DNA of 64,000 nucleotides, taken from NCBI RefSeq assembly GCF_002127325.2, contig NC_035443.2, positions 30,117,090-30,181,089 of the forward strand. Reading direction: 5' to 3'. This DNA is from Helianthus annuus. Taxonomy: Eukaryota; Streptophyta; Magnoliopsida; Asterales; Asteraceae. Each line of letters begins with the position of its first letter. The first letter of the stretch is position 1. The position numbers were made by a program, and so were the translations under genes. Of this stretch, positions 11,043 through 21,890 are shown piece after piece. The notes below the pieces were generated by a model. That model was given only the letters and a program-made list of their open reading frames with translations, had not been told where the DNA came from and did not search any database.

Positions 11043-11380
11043 GGTTTGTAAGGGGTGCATGCCCATTAAGATTAGTCAAACTTTCCCTCCACCCTATCAT
11101 GTTGTGCCATGTAATTTCCCTCTCATTCTTGCCTATTGCCAAAAAACATAAGGGATACATGCCTAAAATGAGGTTAGGCAAACTAATTTTCTTAAAAAAA
11201 AACATTTGATTGGTTGAGCAGTAGTGGGCCCCATCTTTATTCCCTCTCCCACACTTCACCGCATGCGGCATAGTTTCCCCAAAAAACCCACCATGATCGG
11301 CAAACTTGGAGATGACGATGGATATGCCGTGCGGCATGTGGGGTTGCCGAAGGGGGTTGCCGAAGGCACCCTGCATACCC
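11043..11380. mobile_element. PIF/Harbinger MITE, second copy in unit B
   Basis: This copy runs from GGTTTGTAAGGGGTGC to the complement GCATACCC, with TTA (11040-11042) on the left and TAA (11381-11383) on the right. A short GGGTTGCCGAAG duplication near 11340-11365 distinguishes it from the unit A copy. Confidence 0.8.
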
Positions 11381-14300
11381 TAACCAACCAATATTTCACA
11401 ATAATTAAAATAGTGAACAATTCGTAATTGAAACTGCTCAATTACAAAAATATAAAATACAAAAGCAATAATGGATTTTAATAATCTAAACTATTAGTCG
11501 CTGGCCTGCAACGGTCCTAACTTTAAAAATAAACAGGGGTGGTCCCACATTTTCACATATTGTAAACTAATGCAACTTTACTAATAGAACCTTAATTTCT
11601 TTTTGTCCATTTATACTTTTCGATTTAGTAAAGCTCCATTAGTTTGCAATATATGAAAAGGTAGGACCTGGTTATTTTTGAAATTGTGACCGTTGCCGGC
11701 CAACAACTAATAATTAGGTTATTAAAATCCATTATCCCAATGCAAAATATCATATTTGAGTTTAGCTATAAGCCATAACCAAACCAAACCAAACTAACAA
11801 ATGCTCACTTGTATTTTTTTTAATGTTAAACCCATCTTATTCGAAGTATTTGGTAAACCATGTTACCATGCCACATCTTATATTTGTAAAAGGCTTTCTT
11901 TCTAAAGGAATGTGTTTGTAAATTATATTTTTTAATAATGGAAAGATCGATTTTGTGAAAGAATAGATAAGATTATTTTGTCATGTGATTGATTAGATGA
12001 TTTGATAAAGAGGAATAAGGAATAGAGAAAAGAGGAATACGCTATGAAATTTGCCGCTCAAAATCTAGCGTGAGAAATATCGCATTGCTATGTAGCAATA
12101 ATAGACTTAAGTTAATATCACGTGGCAAAAGTTGATTATGTTTTATTATAGTTAATAGATATAATCCTAGATTATAATAAGGGGAGATGTTTTTTCTCTT
12201 CAAAACCACAAACCAATAGCCTAATCACATGACACGTGTCTCAAATCCATCTCATTTATTATATTAAGTTAAAGTACACGTGTGTTACACGAATGGTCTC
12301 ACAATAAATTATATTATTTAACAGTATTGAAAGAAAAATTTCATTACTAATTATGCTTTTAATATTAATGATATGATTATGTTTATTAAATTAAAATTAG
12401 CTTAAACTTATTATTAGTTAAATAAAATTTGATTTAAACTTATTATTAGTTAGTGAATTTAAATTTAAATTAAACTCGAAAAGGTTTCTACTATATACAA
12501 TTAGATAAAAATAATTAAAATTATTTGTTAAGTTAGGAAAGATATAATATTATATTTTTTAATCTTAATGACACATTTACGTATTTTAATTCAAAATTTG
12601 TGATAAGAAAATGATTAATTACGGAATTTGAATTTGAATTAGAGTTGAAACCGTTTACTATTTCAAAAATTTTAAACTCAACTAATTGATAATTAAGGAA
12701 AATATTAGTTAATATATTTTCTTTTAATGTTAATGAGACTATTATGTTTTTAACATCAAATTTTAGTTCACAGATTTAAATATATATATTCAAGATTTAA
12801 TGAGCAAACTTAAAACCATATGTTGTGATCCAATCTTTGTGTTTTCCTTCTAAACACAATAACAATAGATTAAGATATTCCCATGTGGCAATAAGTGGTT
12901 TAAAAGATTGCCAATTGGCTATAGATTCTTTTGTTTTATAATAATGTATAGATTAACGCAGAATCGTCTAGTGATTTTTATCTCTGTTGTCAAGACTATC
13001 CCAGGCGCACGCCTAGACCCACTTTTCAGGCCCAACCAACCTTCTCCCTTTGCTTCAAAAGCCCCATTTTCAAGCCCTTAGACGCATTTTCATGCCAAAA
13101 TCTAACGAAATTCCGGTCAAAAATCGTTTGAACAGGTTTAACATGTTTGAAACAATAATAAGAACCCTAAACAAGCCTGGAAACAATCTAAACCAACTTA
13201 AACTAGCTCTAAAGATGGCTAAAACATCTCTAAAATCCTTAAAACCGTATTTTTATACGTAACAACTCGCCTAAAAAAGTCCTCGCTTTTTAAACACCTT
13301 GCATTGCGGCACAAGGCTCACTTTTTGTGCCTTGAGTGTTCCTTACGCCTTTGACAACTATGATTTTTTTAGCAAAACTGATTAACTTGTTTCCAATATC
13401 GAATCTAGGAGTTTTTGCTAGTGGGATAAAATATGAGCCGTCTCAAAATGAGTCGTGTAAAAGAAAACAAAAAAATGATAAATCTCTTTTATACATCACA
13501 GATTACTAAGACGTGTATATTGCAAAAAGTTAAATTTTCATTAGTTCTTTCATAGTATAGTACTAGAAGTCTAGAAGTTCAACATTTCATCTACTTTTCT
13601 TCCGTATTTAGTTTTAATTTCATCTACTTTTCTTCCGTATTTAGATTTAAAAATAGGTAGTTGAAGTGTTCATTCAAACTTAACTAAATTGAGTGGTATA
13701 GAAATAAACTCCAAATGTATATGATAATTATACCTAAAGTTAAAGTCAAATTAAAACTTGTTTAAAAGAAAAAGTTAGGAAAATACAAATGTGAAAAAAG
13801 TTAATATTGTGGATGTCATCATGGAAATGTCTCTTGTTGTAGTCCCACACGTAAACATGGCTAATTTTGTAACTCTAAAAAAAGGGGGAAAATATCCTAA
13901 AACCAGACAATCATGTCTCAACTCGGTCTTAAACTATCGAAAATTATAATTTTTTTTATCAAAGTCAGACTAAAAATATGAGGTGTCTTGAGGGTTACCT
14001 AAACCTTTTTATTATTTGGCCAAAACGGATTTAAAATCAGGGATCTTTCATAATAAAACAACATTTTTTACTTAAGATTCTAATACATAGAAAGAAATAC
14101 GATGAGACGTATGTTTTGTATACGATTTACAAACGACATATAATCGCGCATATTAGAGTTGTAGTGAGTTTTAGTACAAACCATTCAAATTATTCTAGTT
14201 CTTTGCTCATGTTATTAAAACTGAAAAAATAAAGGACGTTAAACCCTAAAGATACTATACTATAATATATATTTTAAATTGTAAGTTTGCTCTGTGAGAG

Positions 14301-14394
14301 CAAGTTACTGTAGTTATTTATTAAAGGTTGCCAAACACAGAATACAACCATCGTATGCTAATGTTCAAATCACATGTAGGTTTCATAACGTCAA

Positions 14395-14515
14395 GTGGCT
14401 ACCTCAAGCAACCTATTCAGGTCTCCATCTTCATCGCTTTCTCTCTCTAAATTTTTGGCGTTTAATCGCCCATCTATGTCATGTGGCAACGGTTTCAAGG
14501 GTCTTGGATTTTATG
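14395..14515 (+). pseudogene. Possible captured first exon with transit-peptide-like sequence
   Basis: A short frame beginning VATSSNLFRSPSSSLSLSKF is rich in Ser and poor in acidic residues, as in plastid transit peptides. It ends at a good splice donor, ATG|GTAAGG (14515/14516). The would-be initiator is GTG where ATG would be expected before GCTACC. Candidate downstream exon sequence at about 14685-14780 carries stops in the expected frame. I do not recognise the gene. Chance resemblance is a real possibility. Confidence 0.3.
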
Positions 14516-14854
14516 GTAAGGTTTCAGTCCCTTTTTGTCATTTTCCGACACAATTCATCAATTGTTGTGATCAGGAAAAGGTTGTGTCGTGTAATTTCAC
14601 CGAGAATTGATTTTATTCATATGTTGTGAGTGACTTTATTGACTCGTGTTTGAATTCGGATGACTACTAATAACGTGAATTTTAGGTTCATAGTGGAAGC
14701 GTTACAAAAGTTGTGTGGTTCCTCGGAGTATGGTAATGAGTTCTGATGGATGTTTTGTCAAGAGATATCAGAAGCTATGGGTATGTTGAAAGTTTTTTAT
14801 GGTGAATTTTGATATAATAAATCCGAAATACGTTATTGTTTCTGAGACCATCTT

Positions 14855-17206
14855 TGTAACACCCCGAAAACAGGTTTAGTAATAAAACTCCGTTAATACT
14901 AAAAGACGGGTAAAGTATCGTTGGTGGTAAAAACTAACCCGTTAAATGTTATGATTTAAATAAAAAGCGAATAAAAGCTTTTGAGGAAAAAAACATAAGA
15001 GGCCCGAGTTAACGGGACTTAAAAATAAAACGGGTTATGTAACACCCCGAAAATATAAATTTTTATATTAAACATTTAATGTCGGTTATAAACAAGATAA
15101 GTAACTAGGAACAAATTAACCTAGTTAATTTGTGTATATAAGAAACAAGACAATGAGTTGAAGTCACAATTATATAGAAACTAAACTTGAGGGACCAAAG
15201 CTACCAAAAAGGAAACTTGTTTTATTAAAACATAAAAATCAACACATATCACACACTCAGTGTGTGTATATGTCGATCATCAGGAGAAGAAACAAAGGGA
15301 AACCCTTGTTCAACCTTAATCCATCAAATTGGAGGGCAAATCGAACCTAAATCAATGCATGAATACATAAAAACGATCACCTAGTCGTGGGGATCACAAG
15401 TTTGACGCTTAACAAGCTAGATGGAAGCTTGGGAAGGAAGCGGGTCAAACGGATTGAATACGCGGAGAAAGAGCGAAATCGGATGAAAGGTAAGTTAAAC
15501 TTACACCCCCTTTTTTTTAATTACAATACACTTACTTGTGAAGTATTGATTTTGAATTATGTTAAGTAATTGAGATACTATGTTCCGGCACAATACAATG
15601 TAAGTCGGAATAAAGAAAAATGGTAAGAAACCATAAACTATGGTAAAGAGGGTAAAAACGGTAGACTAGTCGAGTGAAGACTAACCAATAAGGAATTTTG
15701 AACATCGCGTTATGGGGTGAACCGTGATGGGTAAAAGTGGCTAATTAATAATCCGTATATGAGTTGACGAAAAGATAAAAGATTTAAAAAGGCAACCTTT
15801 TGGTGTAAACCTTAACGGGTCAAATAATTCAAGGAATGTCTTTTAAGTAATAAGAAATCATGGTGTAAACCGGAATAGGTTTAAGGGGCGAGATGATATT
15901 AAAATACCATCATATGTTGGTAAATGGTCATATCGACTAAATGGGTCAAATGGTGCGTTAGTACCATTCGACAATATTAACTGATGACTACTTGTTGAGT
16001 TTTGTGATCACAGGAAATAATATATGTTTGCGTTGCTTTAACTAGAAAAAAAAATTAAAGAAAAAGGTATGTAAATGGGTCAATGCTATGACCCAAGCCA
16101 GGTACGCATAATTAGATTTATAGTTAAAAGTGGTATTTTGGTCAAATAATTAGCGAAAGTACTTCGTCGTAAAATGAGGGACTAAAATTAACCAAAAAGC
16201 CCTTGATTGGTAAATTGGGAAAACGACCCATATGGGTTGCTTAGGAACTTGCATTATGATTATGGAATAGTGGTAGACACTTTAAATGTGGAAATGTAAA
16301 GCGCGAAAAGAATAGAGTGAGTTTTAGACGAAATTGCTTAAAATCCCCTAAATGGGTCAAAATGGATTTATGCGCATAGCTTGTGTACTAGCCGCATATT
16401 TCATAAGAAAGTATGAACCCAAGCTAGAGATCTTGTGTTAAATGTATTGAAGTATGTATTTTGATAATTTAGAAACAAGTTGGTGGTCTTAATTACAAAC
16501 GGGTCAAAAGTTGAATTTGAATAATAAGCCGAATGCTTAAAAGTTTAGAATTTTATTAGTTCGAATGTTGAATTTTAACTTCATATGATGGAAAATTAAA
16601 TTACAATCGCATAGGAAAAATAATCGTGTAAAACGGGCTTGTAGATAAAAAGTTATGACAATTTCAAGTTTGATTTTTGTTGAAAGTTGGAGCTGGGCAG
16701 AAAATGCAGGATCAGGCACAGTCCTGCTGGAAACTGGTCTCCCCCGCGGCACGCGAAGGGAAATGGTGGTCCGGGCGTGACACGCGGGTGCTGTCACGGC
16801 CCGCGAAAGGTTAAGCGAAGTCTCTCGCGGGGCGCGAGAGACATAAAACCAGAAAATTATTTTTTATTTTGTTTGTTTTAACAATGGAACCTGTTTTAAC
16901 ATGTTTTTATGTATGCAAAACTAACTTTTATGTTGGTTTTGACATTAGGTGGTAATAGCAAGTTTCCGGATGGCGATCAAGCAACGAACAAGAACCGAAC
17001 ACACCTCCGAACAAAGCTTCTGCGTTAATATATTTTGTTTTGGTTAAATATGAAACATGTAAACATTTGGTGCTATATTTTGAATGTTATAACCTAGTAT
17101 GAATGTTAACTTAGAAAAGTTTTTTTTTTGTTTTTGTAAAGACGCATTTTAGTATAAAGTGCGTATTTTATTAATATAATCGTATTAAATTGAGACGGGT
17201 CTTACA
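14855..17206 (+). mobile_element. Solo LTR of a Ty3/gypsy-like element
   Basis: This 2352-bp LTR starts TGTAACACCCCG, ends GGGTCTTACA, and is flanked by the perfect 5-bp duplication ATCTT (14850-14854 and 17207-17211). There is no internal region, so it formed by LTR-LTR recombination. The start motif recurs at 15038, suggesting an internal duplication or a nested partial LTR. A GC-rich hairpin cluster lies at 16740-16842. No genuine coding sequence was found in it. Confidence 0.85.
16772..16841. repeat. GC-rich palindrome cluster inside the solo LTR
   Basis: Two strong inverted repeats stand out from the AT-rich LTR. The first pairs CGGGC-GTGACA (16772-16782) with TGTCAC-g-GCCCG (16792-16803). 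The second pairs TCTCTCGCG (16821-16829) with CGCGAGAGA (16833-16841) around GGG. Similar CGCG-armed palindromes occur in the LTRs of the 36412-44090 element. Confidence 0.85.
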
Positions 17207-17211
17207 ATCTT

Positions 17212-17486
17212 GGTGGTCGTGTTGTATCCAATGGCTCTTTACTATTATATCCACTAGAATGGTTCAATAATTGGCTTTGCATATGTATACATGAATTGTT
17301 AATGGCTTTAATTTAGTTTGTAACAACCTACAGTTGATGTGTGTTTATACTGAATGAAAACAACATCAGATTGGATATTTCAAATTACAACAATCTATCA
17401 AACAATAGGGTGACGGATTTGTAGAAAACCCCTAAAATATACACAACGATTCATGAAATAAAAAACATAATATAACCTAATGACTG
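17212..17486. other. Flank between solo LTRs, partly shared with unit C
   Basis: No coding signal. The part from about 17333 to 17470 (core ACATCAGATTGGATATTTCAA) is repeated at about 35260-35400, within an insertion in unit C. It therefore belongs to a dispersed repeat of unknown class. Confidence 0.6.
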
Positions 17487-17558
17487 TCAGGGGGAATAAA
17501 AAAAGATGGGACTGCTAACAGCCAATGACGTCTTGTAAGGATTATTAGAGGCCAATAT
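17487..17558. mobile_element. Right end of a Mutator-type foldback MITE, split by a solo LTR
   Basis: The sequence CAGGGGGAATAAAAAAAG through GGCCAATAT matches the right arm of the unit C foldback MITE near 32105-32172. Its last bases (CCCTTTT) reappear at 20363 after the solo LTR. The LTR therefore inserted a few bases from the MITE terminus. The left half of this MITE is missing. Confidence 0.7.
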
Positions 17559-18272
17559 TGTCACACCCCGACCACGAAAAGCAACTAATCGTGGCGGAAA
17601 CGTCGGAGAGTGTTATAACAGAATCATTGTTTCATAACACATGGATTTAAGTTCTTTTTATTAAATTAAATGTATTACATTACATTGAAATTAGAAATAA
17701 AACATGAACAAATAGACTTTCATTGTTATTAAGTCACTAAGGCCTCGTCCATTCCTATGTGAGCATGCATCAATATCATCATCAAATATCACCAACTATG
17801 GTACCTGAAACACATGTGAAAATACGTCAGCATAAAAATGCCGGCGAGTACATAGGATTTTATGAGAGTGTCAGATTCATGGCTCGTGTATGTTTTGAAA
17901 ATATAACTTACACACCTTTGTAAATTAATAATTGGAAAACCAAGTTTTGTAAAATGTTTGTAACGTAAATTGAAATAACTAATTCAAAACAGATTTATTT
18001 TATAAAACCTCGATACCATGAATCTTAACTCCAAAACATTTGTTTATATAAACCCAAATTGTAAATCGTTTTTGAAATAAAATTCGAATGTTATATATTG
18101 TTAGAAAAACCTTGTAATATAACTTTTGTTTTGATAACCTTGCCCAAGTGATCTAGATAACGCAACGATATATAATGCATTAAAAGCACTTATATATAGG
18201 AGGTACCAGCGGCGTATCCACCATGCTTTTAACACATTACACCCGCCCCGTTACCTAATCACTTCCCTAACC

Positions 18273-18440
18273 CAAACGGTTCAAACAATACCAAACGGTT
18301 CACATAATCAAACAGTTACAAACGGTTCACACAAATCAAATGGTCACAAACGGTTCACACAAATCAAACGGTTACAAACGGTTCACACAAATCAAACGGT
18401 TACAAACGGTTCACACAATCCAACGGTTACAAACGGTTCA
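18273..18440. repeat. Tandem AACGGTT array in the solo LTR
   Basis: A roughly 29-bp unit alternates AACGGTTA and AACGGTTC separated by ACAA/CACAAATCA. Ten exact AACGGTT words are present plus two variants. AACGG is the core of plant MYB sites, and AACGGTTA resembles the mitosis-specific activator core. It lies upstream of the predicted minus-strand TATA box only in the sense of being within the same LTR; function is inference. Confidence 0.85.
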
Positions 18441-19674
18441 AAATGTAAAACAATGTGCTAGCATGTTAAGTGAAAATACATAGCAAAACATAATGAAATC
18501 ATGTACTATATATGTACTAATGAACATAACAAGCATATGATATAAAATCATGAAAAGCACGAAAGTAACAAGTAGGCGCATGTGTATCACCCCAAAACAG
18601 TTGAAAACAGTAAAAGAGGGGACTATGTACTCACTTGAGGATGCTTAAAAGTCTTGACTAACAACCAAGCAAAGCTAGAGGGATCACGGAAATCAAACAG
18701 CACCTAATATAGGTAACTACGTTAATAAACGAATCTAAATCAGAGGATCGGATAAAATGAGGTTTCGTAAACCAAATGAGTGTAGGGACTCATGTAATAT
18801 GGTTTAACAAATCCTACATTCTAAAACGACCCATTACGACTCGTTAAGGTAGCTTACGCCACTTTAACGCGTCGTTCGCGTAAGACACGTTCGGACCGCC
18901 TAACTAGTCCTATGACAAGTATTATATGCCTTAACATATTTAATAATGTTGCCTAATCAGTTTAGATGCCAAAATTTATGTTACATATGCTTAAAATAAA
19001 TTTATGCGTAAAAAGGGCATTTTGGTCATTTTCCTAAGGCATATAAACTACCTATCATACAACTAACTAAACGAAGTGACCATAAGGTATAACCTCGGAA
19101 GGTTATTCCCTATACAACTATGGTCACAATAAATGCTTGGTCGGATCTTAATGATCGACCAAACGGGCCGGGTTCGAAAGTCTAAGCGGTTGTTTAGACC
19201 GCTTATCTTACGTCCCTATATAAGCACTAAACTAAAAGTGACGAGTTAAACATGTTAAAACATGTTTAACGAAGTTAGAAAACAAGTTTGATATCAAAAC
19301 AAAAGGTTTTGATACCTAAGAATAGTTTGGTTGCAAAATACGCATGAATACGCATTTTGACCGAAACTATGACTCGTCACTACACCAAATTAACGTGGTA
19401 ATCAGTAGGTATAGTCACAAGGGACTATAACCATCGTGATTACGCTCATGTTGCAAAGTTCAAACAAACTTTGTGTTGACCATAACCTGGTCAAAGCAGA
19501 AAGTCAAACACAGTTTGACTTTCGTGCTTAAAAACGCATAAAAGCATGAAAGAAACTTACAAAGGGTCCAAGCTAGTAAGAACTTGATCTAAATACTCAA
19601 GTATGAAGCATAAAGCTTCAACTTAGAGCATAAAATTAGATCAAGGTGTAAGGAAAATGGAATGAGAGCTTGGG

Positions 19675-19682
19675 TATTTATA
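19675..19682 (-). promoter_or_regulatory. Predicted LTR TATA box
   Basis: The minus strand reads TATAAATA followed by CCCAAGC, matching the plant TATA consensus. It supports minus-strand transcription of the element that left this solo LTR. Confidence 0.55.
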
Positions 19683-20362
19683 GATTTCGGAGAACCGTTA
19701 GGATCGTTTCTCGCATTTCGTGCCTTGATCTTGACCCTCCATGTGGGCACATGGTATTTCAATACAAGGGGACATGAAATACCATCAAATTTTAGCCCAC
19801 AGAATGCAAAACTTGGGGTTAAAAACCATCAAAACATCAAAATTGGACTAGATACAATGAATCTGGTCATTTGGACACTTTTTGACGCTTTTAGTCCCTG
19901 TTGATCAATAAGTTTATTTTTGCGCACCAAAACACCTCAAAGCCTATTTCTAAGCTATGTAAAGTATATTTAGGGCATGTTTAACTTATGATCAAGTTCC
20001 GGAACGTTCATTACTATACAAATCGGTATAGTTTCGTAATTTGACGCAAATAGTCCCTGCGATCGAACAAACTTGATTTCGACACACCAAACTATCCAAA
20101 ACTTATTTGTAAGTTATGTAAAGGTTATTTAAGGTATGTTGAGCCTATGTCACTATCCCAGAGTGTTTATCGCATTAAACTGATTATGTTTACGCATCAG
20201 TTTGCGTATAACTTTCCAGAAAGCGATTTAGAGCTCGAAATCGAACAAGAATTGATATGTGCAAATGATACACATATTTAAACAAATCCCAAGTATGAAA
20301 CACAATATTTCATTGGTTAGGCATTTGTTTTATGGCCACAGAGGCACAGGTGTCACAAATAT

Positions 20363-20588
20363 CCCTTTTATTTAAACAATATATTTACTCACCAACTTAT
20401 GTTGACCCAAAATATTTTTACACATGGTACAGGTGAACAGGTTTGAAGTTTGAGGACGAGGACATATAGGGATATGCCTTAGATTATAAACCGGATTTTG
20501 ATTATGATATGTTTTGTTTCATTTAGATTAATTGGATATTTATTTGGTTTTTGTGACATTGGTTTAATTTGATTATGAATAATATTAA
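20363..20588. other. Short non-coding interval
   Basis: This interval has the last bases of the split MITE and then sequence including GTACAGGTGAACAGG and GAGGACGAGGAC, which look like a fragment of another LTR. No boundaries could be set. Confidence 0.4.
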
Positions 20589-21119
20589 GGGAAATTGGCC
20601 TGTAATAATCCCACCTAGACCTTATTGGCCATTAATAATCCCACCTCAGAATATTCCCCCCACCAGTCCCACCTTTCACCTATTTTTCCTATAATGGTCC
20701 CCCGTTAAAAAAACTTAACGGAGTTAAGCTTTTCTCCAAATTACAAACAGATTTTTAGGGCTTTTGATTATAACGACGATACGAGTCCATTGATGTAAAA
20801 CTTGCCTCGAAACGGTGCTCCAAACGATGAAAACGGCGCTTCAATTCGGGTGTTTAAATTTCCAATTAACCAAAATCAAGTCACTTGGAGCACCATTTCG
20901 AAGTAAGTTTTACATCAATGGGCTCGTATCATCGTTCTGATCAAAAGCCCTAAAAATCTGTTTGTAATTTGGAAAAAAGCTTAACTCCGTTAAGTTTTTT
21001 TAACGGGGGACCATTGTAGGAAAAATAGGTGAAAGGTGGGACTGGTGGGGGGAATATTCTGAGGTGGGATTATTAATGGCCAATAAGGTCTAGGTGGGAT
21101 TATTTCATGCCAATTCCCC
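20589..21119. mobile_element. Intact Mutator-type foldback MITE
   Basis: This 531-bp element begins GGGAAATTGGCC and ends with the near-complement CCAATTCCCC. It is flanked by the perfect 9-bp duplication TAATATTAA (20580-20588 and 21120-21128). The arms of about 250 bp are almost perfect reverse complements around a short centre near 20850. Its inner sequence (AACGGAGTTAAGC, TTACAAACAGATTTTTAGGG) is shared with the elements at 1061-1593 and 30074-32174. No transposase. Confidence 0.95.
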
Positions 21120-21128
21120 TAATATTAA

Positions 21129-21890
21129 ATCTTTAATTAGCTGTCATTAACCCAAAGATTATTGGAAGAAACTAAGTGTCCATCTTGATTGAATAAGCTA
21201 TCGAAAGTTGGTAAATGGAACATAAAATTGCTTTTCCAAAAGGCATTAACCCAAAGATTATTTGATGAAACTAAGTACGCATCTTCATCGAATAAGTTAT
21301 CAAAGTTGGTAAATGAAACAGAGGTCAAGCTCTATCTATAAATCCAGAAGCACCCTCCAAAAAATATAATCACCAACAAAGCATTAATCTAATAAATCAT
21401 ACCATAACTATAAGATTTCGCACAAAAAGGAAAACACTTAATCGTTTAGATCTCGGATTAAACTTTCCTTTCATCTTCATCGAATAAGATGTCATAAATT
21501 GCTACAGAGAGCTGAAACTATAGTTAGTTCAAAGAGGTATAAACAACACCCCCCACATAAAACGTCTCCAGCAAAAATAAAACACAACAAATGGAAAATA
21601 GCCAAAGAACAAATCGCCCCAAAAAGGAACTAGGTCATGCTTTGTTAACATTAAATGTTATAAATTTGACATGCAATCACATAACCAGGTTCAAAACGAT
21701 TCGAATACACAACAAAAACAACATCCAAAACCTAATCGTTCAGTTTTAAAACAAAACTCAGCATTATATTACTTGTTGAAGGTAAGAGAGTGTTGGAAAT
21801 TACAAGTAGAGTTAGGCAATGAACGGCGACTAGAACCACCGCAGACGGCAGTGGAATCACGCGGTCGGATGGTGAGGCGGTGGGGTCAAA
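21129..21890. other. Non-coding interval with a short tandem duplication
   Basis: A roughly 95-bp segment is tandemly duplicated at about 21147-21324 (core CATTAACCCAAAGATTATT), with divergence between copies. The last 120 bp (21771-21890) are GC-richer and could derive from a gene fragment, but no frame or domain is recognisable. The final TCAAA is the left target duplication of the next element. Confidence 0.5.

Larger units (their letters stand above)
7561..14185 (+). repeat. Paralogous ~7-kb unit, copy B
   Basis: Copy B follows A in direct orientation but lacks the left terminal segment seen in A and C. It keeps the most open Myb-like ORF and the SINE, and it has its own MITE insertions at 9627-10170, 10199-10379 and 10643-11042. 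The stretches 8744-9077, 11381-12987 and 13363-14185 match unit A and show no coding signal. The end is placed at GTGAGTTTTAGTA, where similarity to A stops. Confidence 0.8.
17559..20357 (-). mobile_element. Solo LTR of a Ty3/gypsy element (minus orientation)
   Basis: This 2799-bp LTR is bounded by TGTCACACCCC and GGTGTCACA, with AATAT duplicated at 17554-17558 and 20358-20362. Minus orientation is inferred from the CGGGGTGTGACA end, typical of the 3' end of such LTRs, and from a minus-strand TATAAATA at 19675-19682. A 29-bp tandem array with ten AACGGTT sites lies at 18273-18440. An open frame at 19662-19904 is spurious. Confidence 0.85.

Noticed and set aside
14294..14629. 111-codon frame overlapping the possible captured exon
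   Set aside because: No domain; the alternative frame with a Ser-rich start and splice donor is slightly better, and even that is weak.
18273..18440. CRISPR-like regular repeats
   Set aside because: Plant LTR context, nearly identical 29-bp tandem units without variable spacers, and no cas genes.
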